From Stygiobacter electus (lineage in GTDB: Bacteria; Bacteroidota; Ignavibacteria; Ignavibacteriales; Melioribacteraceae), in contig JARGDL010000012.1 in NCBI GenBank assembly GCA_029210465.1, positions 1 to 64,000 of the forward strand: 64,000 nt of DNA. Reading direction: 5' to 3'. Each line of letters opens with the position of its first letter. The first letter of the stretch is position 1. The position numbers and the translations under genes are program-made. The notes under the pieces were generated by a model. It worked only from the letters and a program-made list of their open reading frames with translations, did no database searches and was not told the origin of the DNA. Below are positions 1-7,582 of this stretch, one piece after another.

Positions 1-539
1 TATCAATATAAACCTATTTATGCTTAATTACATAAAGTAATATCTTACCTTTTATTACCTCTTCTATTAGACTATTTTCCACTTGAAATTGCCATTGTCT
101 AACATTGTCTTAATATTTTGCTAACCTTTAGATTAAAAAAATATTAATGATAATAATGAGGTATTATCTTAGCTTTAAATTAGTTATTATCGGTATAGAT
201 AGGGAACGAATTAAAAAAAATCTCATCTCAACAATAATCATTTAAGTTAATTCTTTTATTAAGAAAATTCTTTGTATTAAAATTCGCCAATTATAGCTAT
301 TAAAAAAATAAAAACACTGGCTTTTTTTTTTAGCAACAAATAAGTAATTAATTTTAATGCATTTTGATGTGGATAAATTTATTATTTAAAAACGATTATT
401 AAATATTAGCGATTTTAATTCACAGCCTCTCAAAAATCATAACCTATTTCTAAAATTACTCTATAGAATTGCCTTTGCTTTGATTAATGCCATTAAGCTA
501 ATCCCAAAACAAATTTTATAAACTAATAGGAGATTAATT
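1..539. other. AT-rich leader of the island, no gene seen
   Basis: No convincing reading frame is visible here and no tRNA can be folded from it. The stretch is very AT-rich, and a ribosome binding site (aggag, around 530) lies just before the HTH gene at 540. If the island was integrated at a tRNA-Asp gene, as the 3' fragment at 15743-15785 suggests, the intact tRNA and the left attachment site should lie to the left of position 1. I could not define a promoter with confidence. Confidence 0.5.
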
Positions 540-857
540 ATGAAAAATGATTTGCATTCACTTTCTTTACTTACAATTAAAGATGCATACAATTTATTGG
601 GCGTGAGCAGAAATACGTTTATGCAACTTATTAATAATGGTAGAATACGGTTCGTTCAAGTTAACAAAAGAATAAAAATTCCACTCGGTGAACTTGAACG
701 ATTTATTAATGATAGCTTATGCCAATACACTAATATTACAAATGAAGATTTATTCTATACAGATTCAAATTCAACTCCAGTTCCACAATTTAATTCAGAA
801 GAGTTATTCGCAAACATTTTGGAGAAACACAATGGCAAGCATTTACAAGAAAAATAA
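540..857 (+). CDS. Helix-turn-helix (excisionase-type) DNA-binding protein
   Basis: This 105-residue protein carries a MerR/excisionase-like HTH_17 fold in its first 60 residues. The pattern is a helix around TIKDAYNLLGVSRNTFMQLI, then a wing containing IKIPLGELERFI, as seen in excisionases and small helix-turn-helix regulators next to integrases. The start is the ATG at 540 with aggag about 7 bases upstream. Its 3' end overlaps the integrase start at 832 by 26 bases, so the two are probably translationally coupled. The likely role is directing excision or repressing the integrase promoter; this is inferred from fold and neighbour. The last 45 residues match nothing I recognise. Confidence 0.75.
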   Translation: MKNDLHSLSLLTIKDAYNLLGVSRNTFMQLINNGRIRFVQVNKRIKIPLGELERFINDSLCQYTNITNEDLFYTDSNSTPVPQFNSEELFANILEKHNGKHLQEK

Positions 858-1860
858 TACAATATACATTAGTTGGTATGATCCATTTCTTGGTAAAAAT
901 AAAAATAAATCTACTGGCTTAATCTATAATAAGTTGAATATGAAAAAAGCCAAATTAATGGCTGTTGAATTTCAGAAATCAATTGATATCGAAGTTAACA
1001 AAAGAAATCAGTTAGGTATAAAACGCAATTCAATCGAAAAGACAATTGACCATTTCTTGCAAATCAACAGCAACAAAAACCCTAAAACAATTTATGAATA
1101 TAATCGTTTCTTTAAGCTCTTTACAGAAAAATTCAATGTTAAAGATCCTGCTACACTTATAAATAAAAATAGCTGTGAAGAGTGGTTAATATCCTTATCA
1201 AAATATAACTATCAAAGTAACACTCTTTATGCCTATAATAAAGTTCTAAAAAAATATTTGAATTTCTTATTTGAATATAACTACATACCAATGTTCAGAT
1301 TAAATAAAGATGTTGTTTATAAGCAGGAGGTAAAAGATATAATTGTTTTCACTCCGGAAGATTTAAACCTTCTAATGAATAATCTTGATCAAAAAAATGA
1401 AAACTTTAAAGTTACTTTTTACTTGTTGCTATATACTGGCTTAAGACCAAGTGATATTTATAATATATGCGGTAAAGATGTTGATTTGAAAAATAGAACA
1501 ATAAAATACTACTCCGAAAAAACAAAGCAATATTTTTATGTGCCGTTTCATAGAAAACTAAAACCAATTCTGCAAGAAAGAATAAATCAAGTAGGTGATA
1601 GCAATTTAATTAAATATGAAACAATTGGTAATATTGGCAAAGCATTTAGGCGTTATCTTAAAATGCTTAACTTAGATAAAAAAGGCTATAATCTTCGTAC
1701 CTTTAGAAAAACCTTTATCACACTTGCACACCAAAACGATATTGACCTTGCAACTGTTGCTAAAATTGTTGGGCATAAGAAAATTACTACTACAGAAAAA
1801 TATTACAATCGACTTTCAATTCTTAAACAGGCAAATGAACTAAAGAAGCTAAAATTCTAA
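832..1860 (+). CDS. Tyrosine site-specific recombinase (integrase)
   Basis: A 342-residue phage-integrase-family recombinase. The C-terminal catalytic domain shows the first Arg in TGLRPSDIY (R205), the second Arg at R292, the motif GHKKITTTEKYY with H315, and nucleophile Y324. The usual H-x-x-R box reads RTFR, so the first His is an Arg (R289). The N-terminal half contains a SAM-like core-binding region (about 80-180). I chose the ATG at 832 (MASIYKKN); a longer frame from 688 would run through the upstream HTH gene. It probably integrates and excises the island at tRNA-Asp, because a tRNA-Asp 3' fragment lies at 15743-15785. No interrupting stop is visible. Confidence 0.88.
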   Translation: MASIYKKNNTIYISWYDPFLGKNKNKSTGLIYNKLNMKKAKLMAVEFQKSIDIEVNKRNQLGIKRNSIEKTIDHFLQINSNKNPKTIYEYNRFFKLFTEKFNVKDPATLINKNSCEEWLISLSKYNYQSNTLYAYNKVLKKYLNFLFEYNYIPMFRLNKDVVYKQEVKDIIVFTPEDLNLLMNNLDQKNENFKVTFYLLLYTGLRPSDIYNICGKDVDLKNRTIKYYSEKTKQYFYVPFHRKLKPILQERINQVGDSNLIKYETIGNIGKAFRRYLKMLNLDKKGYNLRTFRKTFITLAHQNDIDLATVAKIVGHKKITTTEKYYNRLSILKQANELKKLKF

Positions 1861-1946
1861 AACGCCTATTACTGTAATTTATTTTTATTAGAAATAATCA
1901 CTCACATTTTATAGTTTTGTATTAATATTAAAAATGTTGAGGGATT

Positions 1947-4427
1947 ATGCCCGTAAAAAAATCTGATCTTTATTCTTCAATCTGGAAAAGCTGCGATGAA
2001 CTTCGCGGCGGTATGGATGCTTCCCAATATAAAGATTATATTCTTACATTGCTTTTTATTAAGTACATATCCGATAAATATGAAGGTAAAGAATTTGCAC
2101 CAATTGAAATTCCCAAAGGTTCAAGCTTCAAAGATTTAGTTGCATTAAAAGGTAAACCAACAATTGGCGATGACATAAATAAAAAAATAATTGCACCAAT
2201 TGCTGAAAAGAATAAACTTCTGGGGACGATAGATGTAGCTGATTTTAATGATTCCGATAAGCTTGGTAAAGGCAAAGATATGGTTGATCGCCTTTCTAAG
2301 CTTATTGGCATTTTCGAAAATCCAGCATTAGATTTTTCAAAAAACAGAGCAGATGGTGATGATTTACTTGGCGATGCCTATGAATATTTAATGAAAAACT
2401 TTGCTACTCAAAGTGGTAAAAGTAAAGGGCAATTTTACACTCCAGCCGAAGTTAGTCGCATTATGGCTAAAGTTATTGGTATCAATAGTAGCAAAGTAAC
2501 ATCTGAAACAACTGTTTACGATCCAACTTGTGGCTCCGGTTCTTTGTTGCTTAAAGTTGCTGATGAAGCTGATTGTAATATTTCACTTTTCGGGCAGGAA
2601 ATGGATGTTTCCACTGCGGCTTTGGCGCGTATGAATATGGTCCTTCATAATCACGCTACTGATGTCCAAACTATTGCAACCGGTAATACTCTTTCCGACC
2701 CTCAATTTACTGATGGCGAAAATAAACTTAAAACTTTTGACTACGCTGTCGCTAATCCACCATTTTCTTATAAATCTTGGACTAACGGCTTAACCAACGA
2801 TAAAGGGGTTGTTAATGATAAATATAATCGCTTCGATGGTTTTGGAGTTCCGCCAAATAAAAATGGAGACTATGCTTTTCTAATTCATTTAATTCGTTCA
2901 CTTAAACCTAATGGCAAAGGTGCAATTATTTTGCCTCACGGTGTTCTATTTCGTGGTGGTGCTGAAGCTGAAATTCGTACTAACATAATCAGAAGAGGTT
3001 ATATTAAAGGCATTATTGGTTTGCCACCTAATCTTTTTTATGGCACTGGAATTCCTGCTTGCATTATTGTAATTGATAAAGAAAACGCCCACAGCCGTAA
3101 AGGCATTTTCTTTATTGATGCAAGCAAGGGCTTTATTAAAGATGGCAATAAAAATCGTTTGCGTCATCAGGATATTCATAAAATTGTTGATGTGTTTAAT
3201 AAGCAGTTGGATATTCCAAAATACAGCTGCAATGTTTCCTTTGATGAAATTGAAAAGAATGAATATAACTTAAACATTCCCCGATATATTGATAGCCAGG
3301 AACCAGAAGATTTGCAAGATATTGATGCACATCTTCACGGCGGTATTCCGGAATCTGACATTAATGCACTTAATAAATATTGGGAAGTTTATCCTTCACT
3401 TAAAAATGAACTTTTTGAAAATGGCAATCGCTCCGGTTATCTTAATCTAAAAATTGATAAATCAGATTCAAATGTTGGTTACTCTGAAATTAAATCCAAA
3501 ATCTTTAGCCATCCCGAGTTTATTGAATATGCAAAGAAAATTGATAAGGCATTTAATAAATGGAAAAAGAAAATTTACGATGAACTTTTTACTATCGATA
3601 AAGATGTTAAGCCAAAAAAACTTATAAATAATATCTCCGAAGAAATTCTTAAAGCATTTGAAGATCTTAAACTGATTGATAAATATGATATCTACCAGCA
3701 TTTGATGGAATATTGGACAGATATAATGCAAGATGATGTTTACCTTATTGCTAATGATGGTTGGAAAGCTGAGTTTTATTACAACACAGATAAAAAAGAA
3801 TTTGATTGCGATTTACTTCCTAAAGAAATTGTTATAAATCATTTTTTTGCTAAAGAGAAAGAAGCACTTGAACAACTTGAAATTGAATTAGATAACATAG
3901 CTTCGCAAATTGAAGAACTAACAGAAGAAAACTCCGGCGACGAAAGTTTAATTGATGAAGTTAAAAATGATAGTGGCAAAGTAACAAAAACTCTTGTTAA
4001 ACAAAGATTAAAAGAAATTACACCATCAACTAAAGTTTATAAAAATGTTGCAGAACCTAAAGAGTATTACGGAGATAATTACGATGAATATAAAATACTA
4101 AACCAATTTATGGAACTCTTTGATAAAGAAGCTGACATAAAAAAGCAGATTAAAAATGCAGAAAATGATTTGCTCGAAAAACTAAAAGAGAAATATGCCG
4201 CTTTAAAAGTTGATGAAATTAAAACACTTGTTATAGATAAAAAATGGTTTGCTAAAATTTATACAGATATTAAAACCGAACTTGATAGAATTTCCCAGCA
4301 GTTGACAAACAGAATAAAAGAACTTGCTGAACGTTACGAAACCACACTGCCTCAGTTAAATGAAAAAGTAGAAACGCTTGAAAAGAAAGTGCAAGAGCAT
4401 CTTAAAAAAATGGGTTTTGAATATTAA
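1947..4427 (+). CDS. hsdM: Type I restriction-modification DNA methyltransferase subunit M
   Basis: An 826-residue N6-adenine methyltransferase subunit. The N-terminal HsdM helical domain (about 5-150) precedes the Rossmann-fold methylase, with SAM-binding motif DPTCGSGSLLLK at 192-203 and catalytic NPPF at 270-273. HsdM proteins are commonly near 500 residues. Here roughly 350 extra C-terminal residues are Lys/Glu-rich and likely coiled coil, seen in the long HsdM subtype. With HsdS it methylates the recognition site; with HsdR it forms the restriction complex. The final 26 bases before the last codons (4397-4422) recur perfectly at 6103-6128 next to hsdS. The present C-terminus (GFEY) is therefore probably a product of the abiE insertion; the ancestral end would read GFEWK. 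Confidence 0.93.
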   Translation: MPVKKSDLYSSIWKSCDELRGGMDASQYKDYILTLLFIKYISDKYEGKEFAPIEIPKGSSFKDLVALKGKPTIGDDINKKIIAPIAEKNKLLGTIDVADFNDSDKLGKGKDMVDRLSKLIGIFENPALDFSKNRADGDDLLGDAYEYLMKNFATQSGKSKGQFYTPAEVSRIMAKVIGINSSKVTSETTVYDPTCGSGSLLLKVADEADCNISLFGQEMDVSTAALARMNMVLHNHATDVQTIATGNTLSDPQFTDGENKLKTFDYAVANPPFSYKSWTNGLTNDKGVVNDKYNRFDGFGVPPNKNGDYAFLIHLIRSLKPNGKGAIILPHGVLFRGGAEAEIRTNIIRRGYIKGIIGLPPNLFYGTGIPACIIVIDKENAHSRKGIFFIDASKGFIKDGNKNRLRHQDIHKIVDVFNKQLDIPKYSCNVSFDEIEKNEYNLNIPRYIDSQEPEDLQDIDAHLHGGIPESDINALNKYWEVYPSLKNELFENGNRSGYLNLKIDKSDSNVGYSEIKSKIFSHPEFIEYAKKIDKAFNKWKKKIYDELFTIDKDVKPKKLINNISEEILKAFEDLKLIDKYDIYQHLMEYWTDIMQDDVYLIANDGWKAEFYYNTDKKEFDCDLLPKEIVINHFFAKEKEALEQLEIELDNIASQIEELTEENSGDESLIDEVKNDSGKVTKTLVKQRLKEITPSTKVYKNVAEPKEYYGDNYDEYKILNQFMELFDKEADIKKQIKNAENDLLEKLKEKYAALKVDEIKTLVIDKKWFAKIYTDIKTELDRISQQLTNRIKELAERYETTLPQLNEKVETLEKKVQEHLKKMGFEY
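4397..4422 (+). repeat. 26-bp direct repeat, left copy (3' end of hsdM)
   Basis: This 26-base stretch at the end of hsdM is identical to 6103-6128. The two copies exactly bracket the abiEi-abiEii module. In the right copy the hsdM frame runs on through GFEWK to TAA and overlaps the hsdS start. The simplest reading is that the toxin-antitoxin module was inserted at the hsdM/hsdS junction with duplication of target or homology sequence. Confidence 0.9.
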
Positions 4428-4429
4428 TC

Positions 4430-4458
4430 TGTCGCAAATATTTACTAAATTTGCGACA
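4430..4458. promoter_or_regulatory. Perfect inverted repeat, candidate AbiEi operator
   Basis: TGTCGCAAAT (4430-4439) and ATTTGCGACA (4449-4458) are perfect 10-bp inverted arms separated by 9 bases, ending 16 bases before the abiEi start. AbiEi antitoxins of this family are known to bind inverted repeats in their own promoter and repress it, so this is a natural operator. It lies within the inserted segment, not in the restriction operon. A transcription terminator is less likely because no T-run follows. Confidence 0.6.
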
Positions 4459-4474
4459 AAAATAAAGCTTCTAT

Positions 4475-5092
4475 ATGACGCAACTTATTGAAAATAAAAT
4501 ACTTACGAAAATGAAAAAAGCCAAGAGGGGCACGCTCTTTTTTGTTGATAATTTCATTAGTTTTGGCAGTCAAAAGGCAGTTAGCAAAGCCCTTCAAAGA
4601 TTAGTTGCAAAAGGAGAAATTTATCGCGTTGCACCTGGAATTTTTGTTCGCCCGGAAATAGATCAGGTTATAGGCATAATAATGCCAACGGTAGATAAAA
4701 TTGCAGTCGCAATTGCAAAAAGAGATAGAGCTCGTATTGTACCAACCGGCGTTTATGCATTAAACAAGCTTGGCCTTTCAACTCAGGTTCCTATGAATAT
4801 CGTTTATCTTACAGATGGTTCACCTCGCAAAGTTAAGCTTAATAAAAATGTTATTACTTTTAAAAAAACAAGTCCCAAAAATGTAGCGGCTTTAGGCAAT
4901 ATTTCTAAGCTTGTTATTCAAGCATTAAAAACAATTGGACAAAAGAATGTTGATGAACAAACTATCAAACATCTTCAAACTCTGTTAAAAAAAGAAAATA
5001 TAAATTATTTAGATCACGATATACGTCTGGCTCCGGAATGGATTCGTAAAATTATGAGACCTGTTCTTAATGAGGTTAAAAATGAGCAATAA
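4475..5092 (+). CDS. abiEi: AbiEi-type antitoxin (DUF6088 family)
   Basis: A 205-residue protein of the type IV toxin-antitoxin antitoxin family. The N-terminal 80 residues form a winged helix-turn-helix (GSQKAVSKALQRLVAKGEIYRVAPGIF), followed by the conserved antitoxin region with GVYALNKLGLSTQ and a C-terminal helical part. It is expected to neutralise the downstream nucleotidyltransferase toxin and to repress the pair by binding the inverted repeat at 4430-4458. Its last 11 bases overlap the toxin start at 5082. The pair interrupts an otherwise standard hsdM-hsdS order. The start is the first ATG; no strong ribosome site is visible, and a second in-frame ATG lies a few codons on (MKKAKRG). 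Confidence 0.85.
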   Translation: MTQLIENKILTKMKKAKRGTLFFVDNFISFGSQKAVSKALQRLVAKGEIYRVAPGIFVRPEIDQVIGIIMPTVDKIAVAIAKRDRARIVPTGVYALNKLGLSTQVPMNIVYLTDGSPRKVKLNKNVITFKKTSPKNVAALGNISKLVIQALKTIGQKNVDEQTIKHLQTLLKKENINYLDHDIRLAPEWIRKIMRPVLNEVKNEQ

Positions 5093-6098
5093 TCATATTG
5101 CAGAATGGTTTAACTTGTCTGAAGCAACCAGAAAAAATATAATCGAACAAACTTCTCAAAAGATTGGTTTACGTCCATTTGCTGTTGAAAAAGATTGGTG
5201 GGTCGTAAATACTCTAAATCTTATATTTTCTCTAAGCTGTGCCGAACATCTTGTATTTAAAGGTGGAACTTCATTAAGTAAAGCCTGGAACATTATAGAA
5301 AGATTTTCTGAAGATATTGATTTAGCAATTAGCAGAGAGTTTTTGGGGTTTGAAAATGAACTTACTAAATCTCAGGTTAAAAAACTTCGTGAAAAATCCT
5401 GCAAATTTATTTCTGAAGTTTTTTTCAATGAGCTTAAAAAGTCATTTGATGATAACGGTTTTCAAGGCGTTAAGCTTGATTTAATTGAGCGTAATGCAAA
5501 CGATACTGATCCCATCAAAATAGAAATTGCTTATACAAGTTTATTAGAAGCTAATCCTTATTTACCTTCACGTGTACTAATTGAGATCGGTAGCCGTTCT
5601 TTAATGGAACCTAAAACAGTACGCTCATTTAATTCTTTTGTCTCAGTACAGTTCAAAGATCAATCTTTTGCTTCTCCTTCTTTATCTATTCCGGTTGTTA
5701 ATCCTGAAAGAACTTTGCTCGAAAAGATTTTTCTTCTACACGAGGAATTTCAGAATGAACCCAAAAAAATAAAAGTTGAACGAATGAGTCGCCACCATTA
5801 TGATATAACTAAACTTATGGAATCGCAATTTGGTGCAATAGCTTTATCAGATTCAGATCTTTTTAATTCTATAGTTAAACACCGCAAGCACATTAACTTT
5901 CTTAATTATGTTGATTATTCAAAACACGTACGTGGTAAATTAAATATCATTCCGCCGGAGTGGCTACTTCCCGACTGGGAAAAAGATTACAACCAAATGA
6001 AAGAAGAAATGATTTATGGCGATGCTCCAACTTTTGATGGCTTAATGAAAGAAATTGCAAATATCAACAATATTATAAACGGAATGAAAACTGAATGA
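5082..6098 (+). CDS. abiEii: AbiEii/AbiGii-type nucleotidyltransferase toxin
   Basis: A 338-residue protein with the DNA polymerase beta-like nucleotidyltransferase signature of AbiEii toxins: GGTSLSKAW at 61-69, then the metal-binding D-x-D in SEDIDLAI (D78, D80). Members of this family reversibly halt growth, and related MenT toxins add nucleotides to tRNA 3' ends; abortive phage resistance is the classical phenotype. I start it at the ATG at 5082 (MSNNHIAEWF) rather than an upstream in-frame codon at 5070, because this gives the usual short overlap with the antitoxin stop. The gene ends 28 bases before hsdS, and the right copy of the 26-bp repeat begins 5 bases after its stop. Confidence 0.87.
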   Translation: MSNNHIAEWFNLSEATRKNIIEQTSQKIGLRPFAVEKDWWVVNTLNLIFSLSCAEHLVFKGGTSLSKAWNIIERFSEDIDLAISREFLGFENELTKSQVKKLREKSCKFISEVFFNELKKSFDDNGFQGVKLDLIERNANDTDPIKIEIAYTSLLEANPYLPSRVLIEIGSRSLMEPKTVRSFNSFVSVQFKDQSFASPSLSIPVVNPERTLLEKIFLLHEEFQNEPKKIKVERMSRHHYDITKLMESQFGAIALSDSDLFNSIVKHRKHINFLNYVDYSKHVRGKLNIIPPEWLLPDWEKDYNQMKEEMIYGDAPTFDGLMKEIANINNIINGMKTE

Positions 6099-6102
6099 AA
6101 AT

Positions 6103-6128
6103 GCATCTTAAAAAAATGGGTTTTGAAT
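6103..6128 (+). repeat. 26-bp direct repeat, right copy (relic of hsdM 3' end)
   Basis: Identical to 4397-4422. Read in the hsdM frame it encodes HLKKMGFE and then W-K-stop (TGG AAG TAA), overlapping the ATG of hsdS at 6127 by 10 bases. That overlap is what an undisturbed hsdM/hsdS junction looks like, so this copy preserves the pre-insertion arrangement. Confidence 0.88.
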
Positions 6129-7338
6129 GGAAGTAAAAAAAGGATATAAGCAAACTGAAGTTGGGATTATTCCGGAAGATTGGACTGCGATGAGTCTAGG
6201 TGAAGTTGGTGAAATAAGAATGTGTAAAAGAGTTTATAATTATCAAACAAAGTCAACAGGTTCAATTCCATTTTATAAAATTGGAACTTTTGGAAAAGAG
6301 CCAGATGCATTCATTTCAGAAGAATTGTTTTATCACTATAAACAAAATTACTATTTCCCAAAGAAAGGTGATATTCTTATTTCAGCTTCAGGAACAATCG
6401 GTCGAACAGTTGTATATGATGGAGAACCAGCATACTTTCAAGACTCAAACATAATTTGGATTGACAACGATGAAACTATAGTATATAATTCCTATTTGTA
6501 TTATGTATATCAAGTTATAGATTATAAAACTGAAGGACAAACAATTCAGCGATTGTATAATGATATTATAAAAAATACATACTTTATTTGCCCGCCAAAA
6601 CAAGAACAATCCGCAATTGCACAGGTTCTCAGCGATACAGATGAACTAATCTCCTCACTTGAAAAACTAATTGAAAAGAAAAAACTAATTAAGCAAGGTG
6701 TAATGCAGCAATTGCTTACTGGTAAAAAACGTTTGCCTGGGTTTAGTGGTGAGTGGGAAATGAAAAAGTTAGGTGATATTGCAGCTATACAAAGGGGCGC
6801 TTCTCCTCGACCAATAGATTCCCCCGATTGGTATAGTTCTTCGAGCAATGTTGGTTGGGTACGTATATCTGATGTAACTGCTTCAAATGGAAGATTATTA
6901 GAAAAAACTGAAGATTATTTATCCAAAGCTGGAATTGCACGTAGTCGATTTCTTAAAAAAGGAAGTTTAATAATGAGTATTTGTGCCACCGTGGGTATTC
7001 CAGTAATTACAAATTTTGATGTATGTATTCACGATGGCTTTGTTGGATTTTCAAACTTATATAACGTAGATAAAGTTTTTCTCCTTTATAAGTTAAAGGA
7101 ATTAGAGAGCATTTTTAAGACTTTGGGTCAAATGGGATCACAAAGCAACCTGAATACAGAACTCGTAAACAATTATGAAATCAATTTACCGCCAATAGAT
7201 GAACAAGTAGCCATAGCATATTTTCTTAGTGATATAGATACGGAAATCGAATCACTCAATCAAAAATTAAATAAATACAAATCCATCAAACAAGGAATGA
7301 TGCAAAATCTGTTAACCGGTAAAATAAGGTTGGTATGA
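6127..7338 (+). CDS. hsdS: Type I restriction-modification specificity subunit S
   Basis: A 403-residue specificity subunit with two target-recognition domains (roughly 1-165 and 205-375). Each is followed by a conserved helical spacer ending in related motifs: KQGVMQQLLTGKKRLPGF in the middle and KQGMMQNLLTGKIRLV at the C-terminus. The two half-sites bind the two halves of a bipartite DNA target and fix the methylation and cleavage specificity of the HsdM/HsdR complex. The first domain opens with the usual GYKQTEVGIIPEDW. The start ATG overlaps the duplicated hsdM tail at 6103-6128. No stop codons or breaks are visible and both domains appear complete. Confidence 0.93.
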   Translation: MEVKKGYKQTEVGIIPEDWTAMSLGEVGEIRMCKRVYNYQTKSTGSIPFYKIGTFGKEPDAFISEELFYHYKQNYYFPKKGDILISASGTIGRTVVYDGEPAYFQDSNIIWIDNDETIVYNSYLYYVYQVIDYKTEGQTIQRLYNDIIKNTYFICPPKQEQSAIAQVLSDTDELISSLEKLIEKKKLIKQGVMQQLLTGKKRLPGFSGEWEMKKLGDIAAIQRGASPRPIDSPDWYSSSSNVGWVRISDVTASNGRLLEKTEDYLSKAGIARSRFLKKGSLIMSICATVGIPVITNFDVCIHDGFVGFSNLYNVDKVFLLYKLKELESIFKTLGQMGSQSNLNTELVNNYEINLPPIDEQVAIAYFLSDIDTEIESLNQKLNKYKSIKQGMMQNLLTGKIRLV

Positions 7339-7582
7339 AAAGTATAAAGAATATTTCACTCCGCTGGAGCCAAAACCAATGGATAACTCCGTAGGAGTTA
7401 AATATTTGTAAAATAAAACAAATCCCCATAAAGCTAGAACTCCGTAGGAGTTCAATATAAGGATTTATATGTACTCGATATTCTTAAATATGTTTTACTG
7501 GAAAAGTAACGTAACCCAACGGACAAGCTACTGGGGAAGTTAGTGAGCAAGTTAAAAGAATTATAAAAGAAGAAATAAAGAA
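7339..7582. repeat. hsdS-hsdR spacer with two copies of a CTCCGTAGGAG palindrome
   Basis: The 15-base palindrome AACTCCGTAGGAGTT occurs at 7385-7399 and again at 7438-7452, with a degenerate relative (actccgctggagc) near 7359-7371. Each copy is a short hairpin with a 3-base loop. Such CTCC-GTA-GGAG palindromes resemble REP-type dispersed elements of bacterial genomes. Here they separate two genes that are usually tightly coupled, so they may affect hsdR expression. No coding frame is supported in the spacer; the hsdR ribosome site is poorly defined (agaaataaag). Confidence 0.7.

Noticed and set aside
688..831. N-terminal extension of the integrase to 688
   Set aside because: It overlaps nearly half of the upstream HTH gene in another frame and resembles no integrase start; the ATG at 832 begins a normal N-terminus.
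4430..4458. Terminator of hsdM
   Set aside because: The stem is only moderately GC-rich, has a 9-base loop and no T-run; position and symmetry fit an antitoxin operator better.
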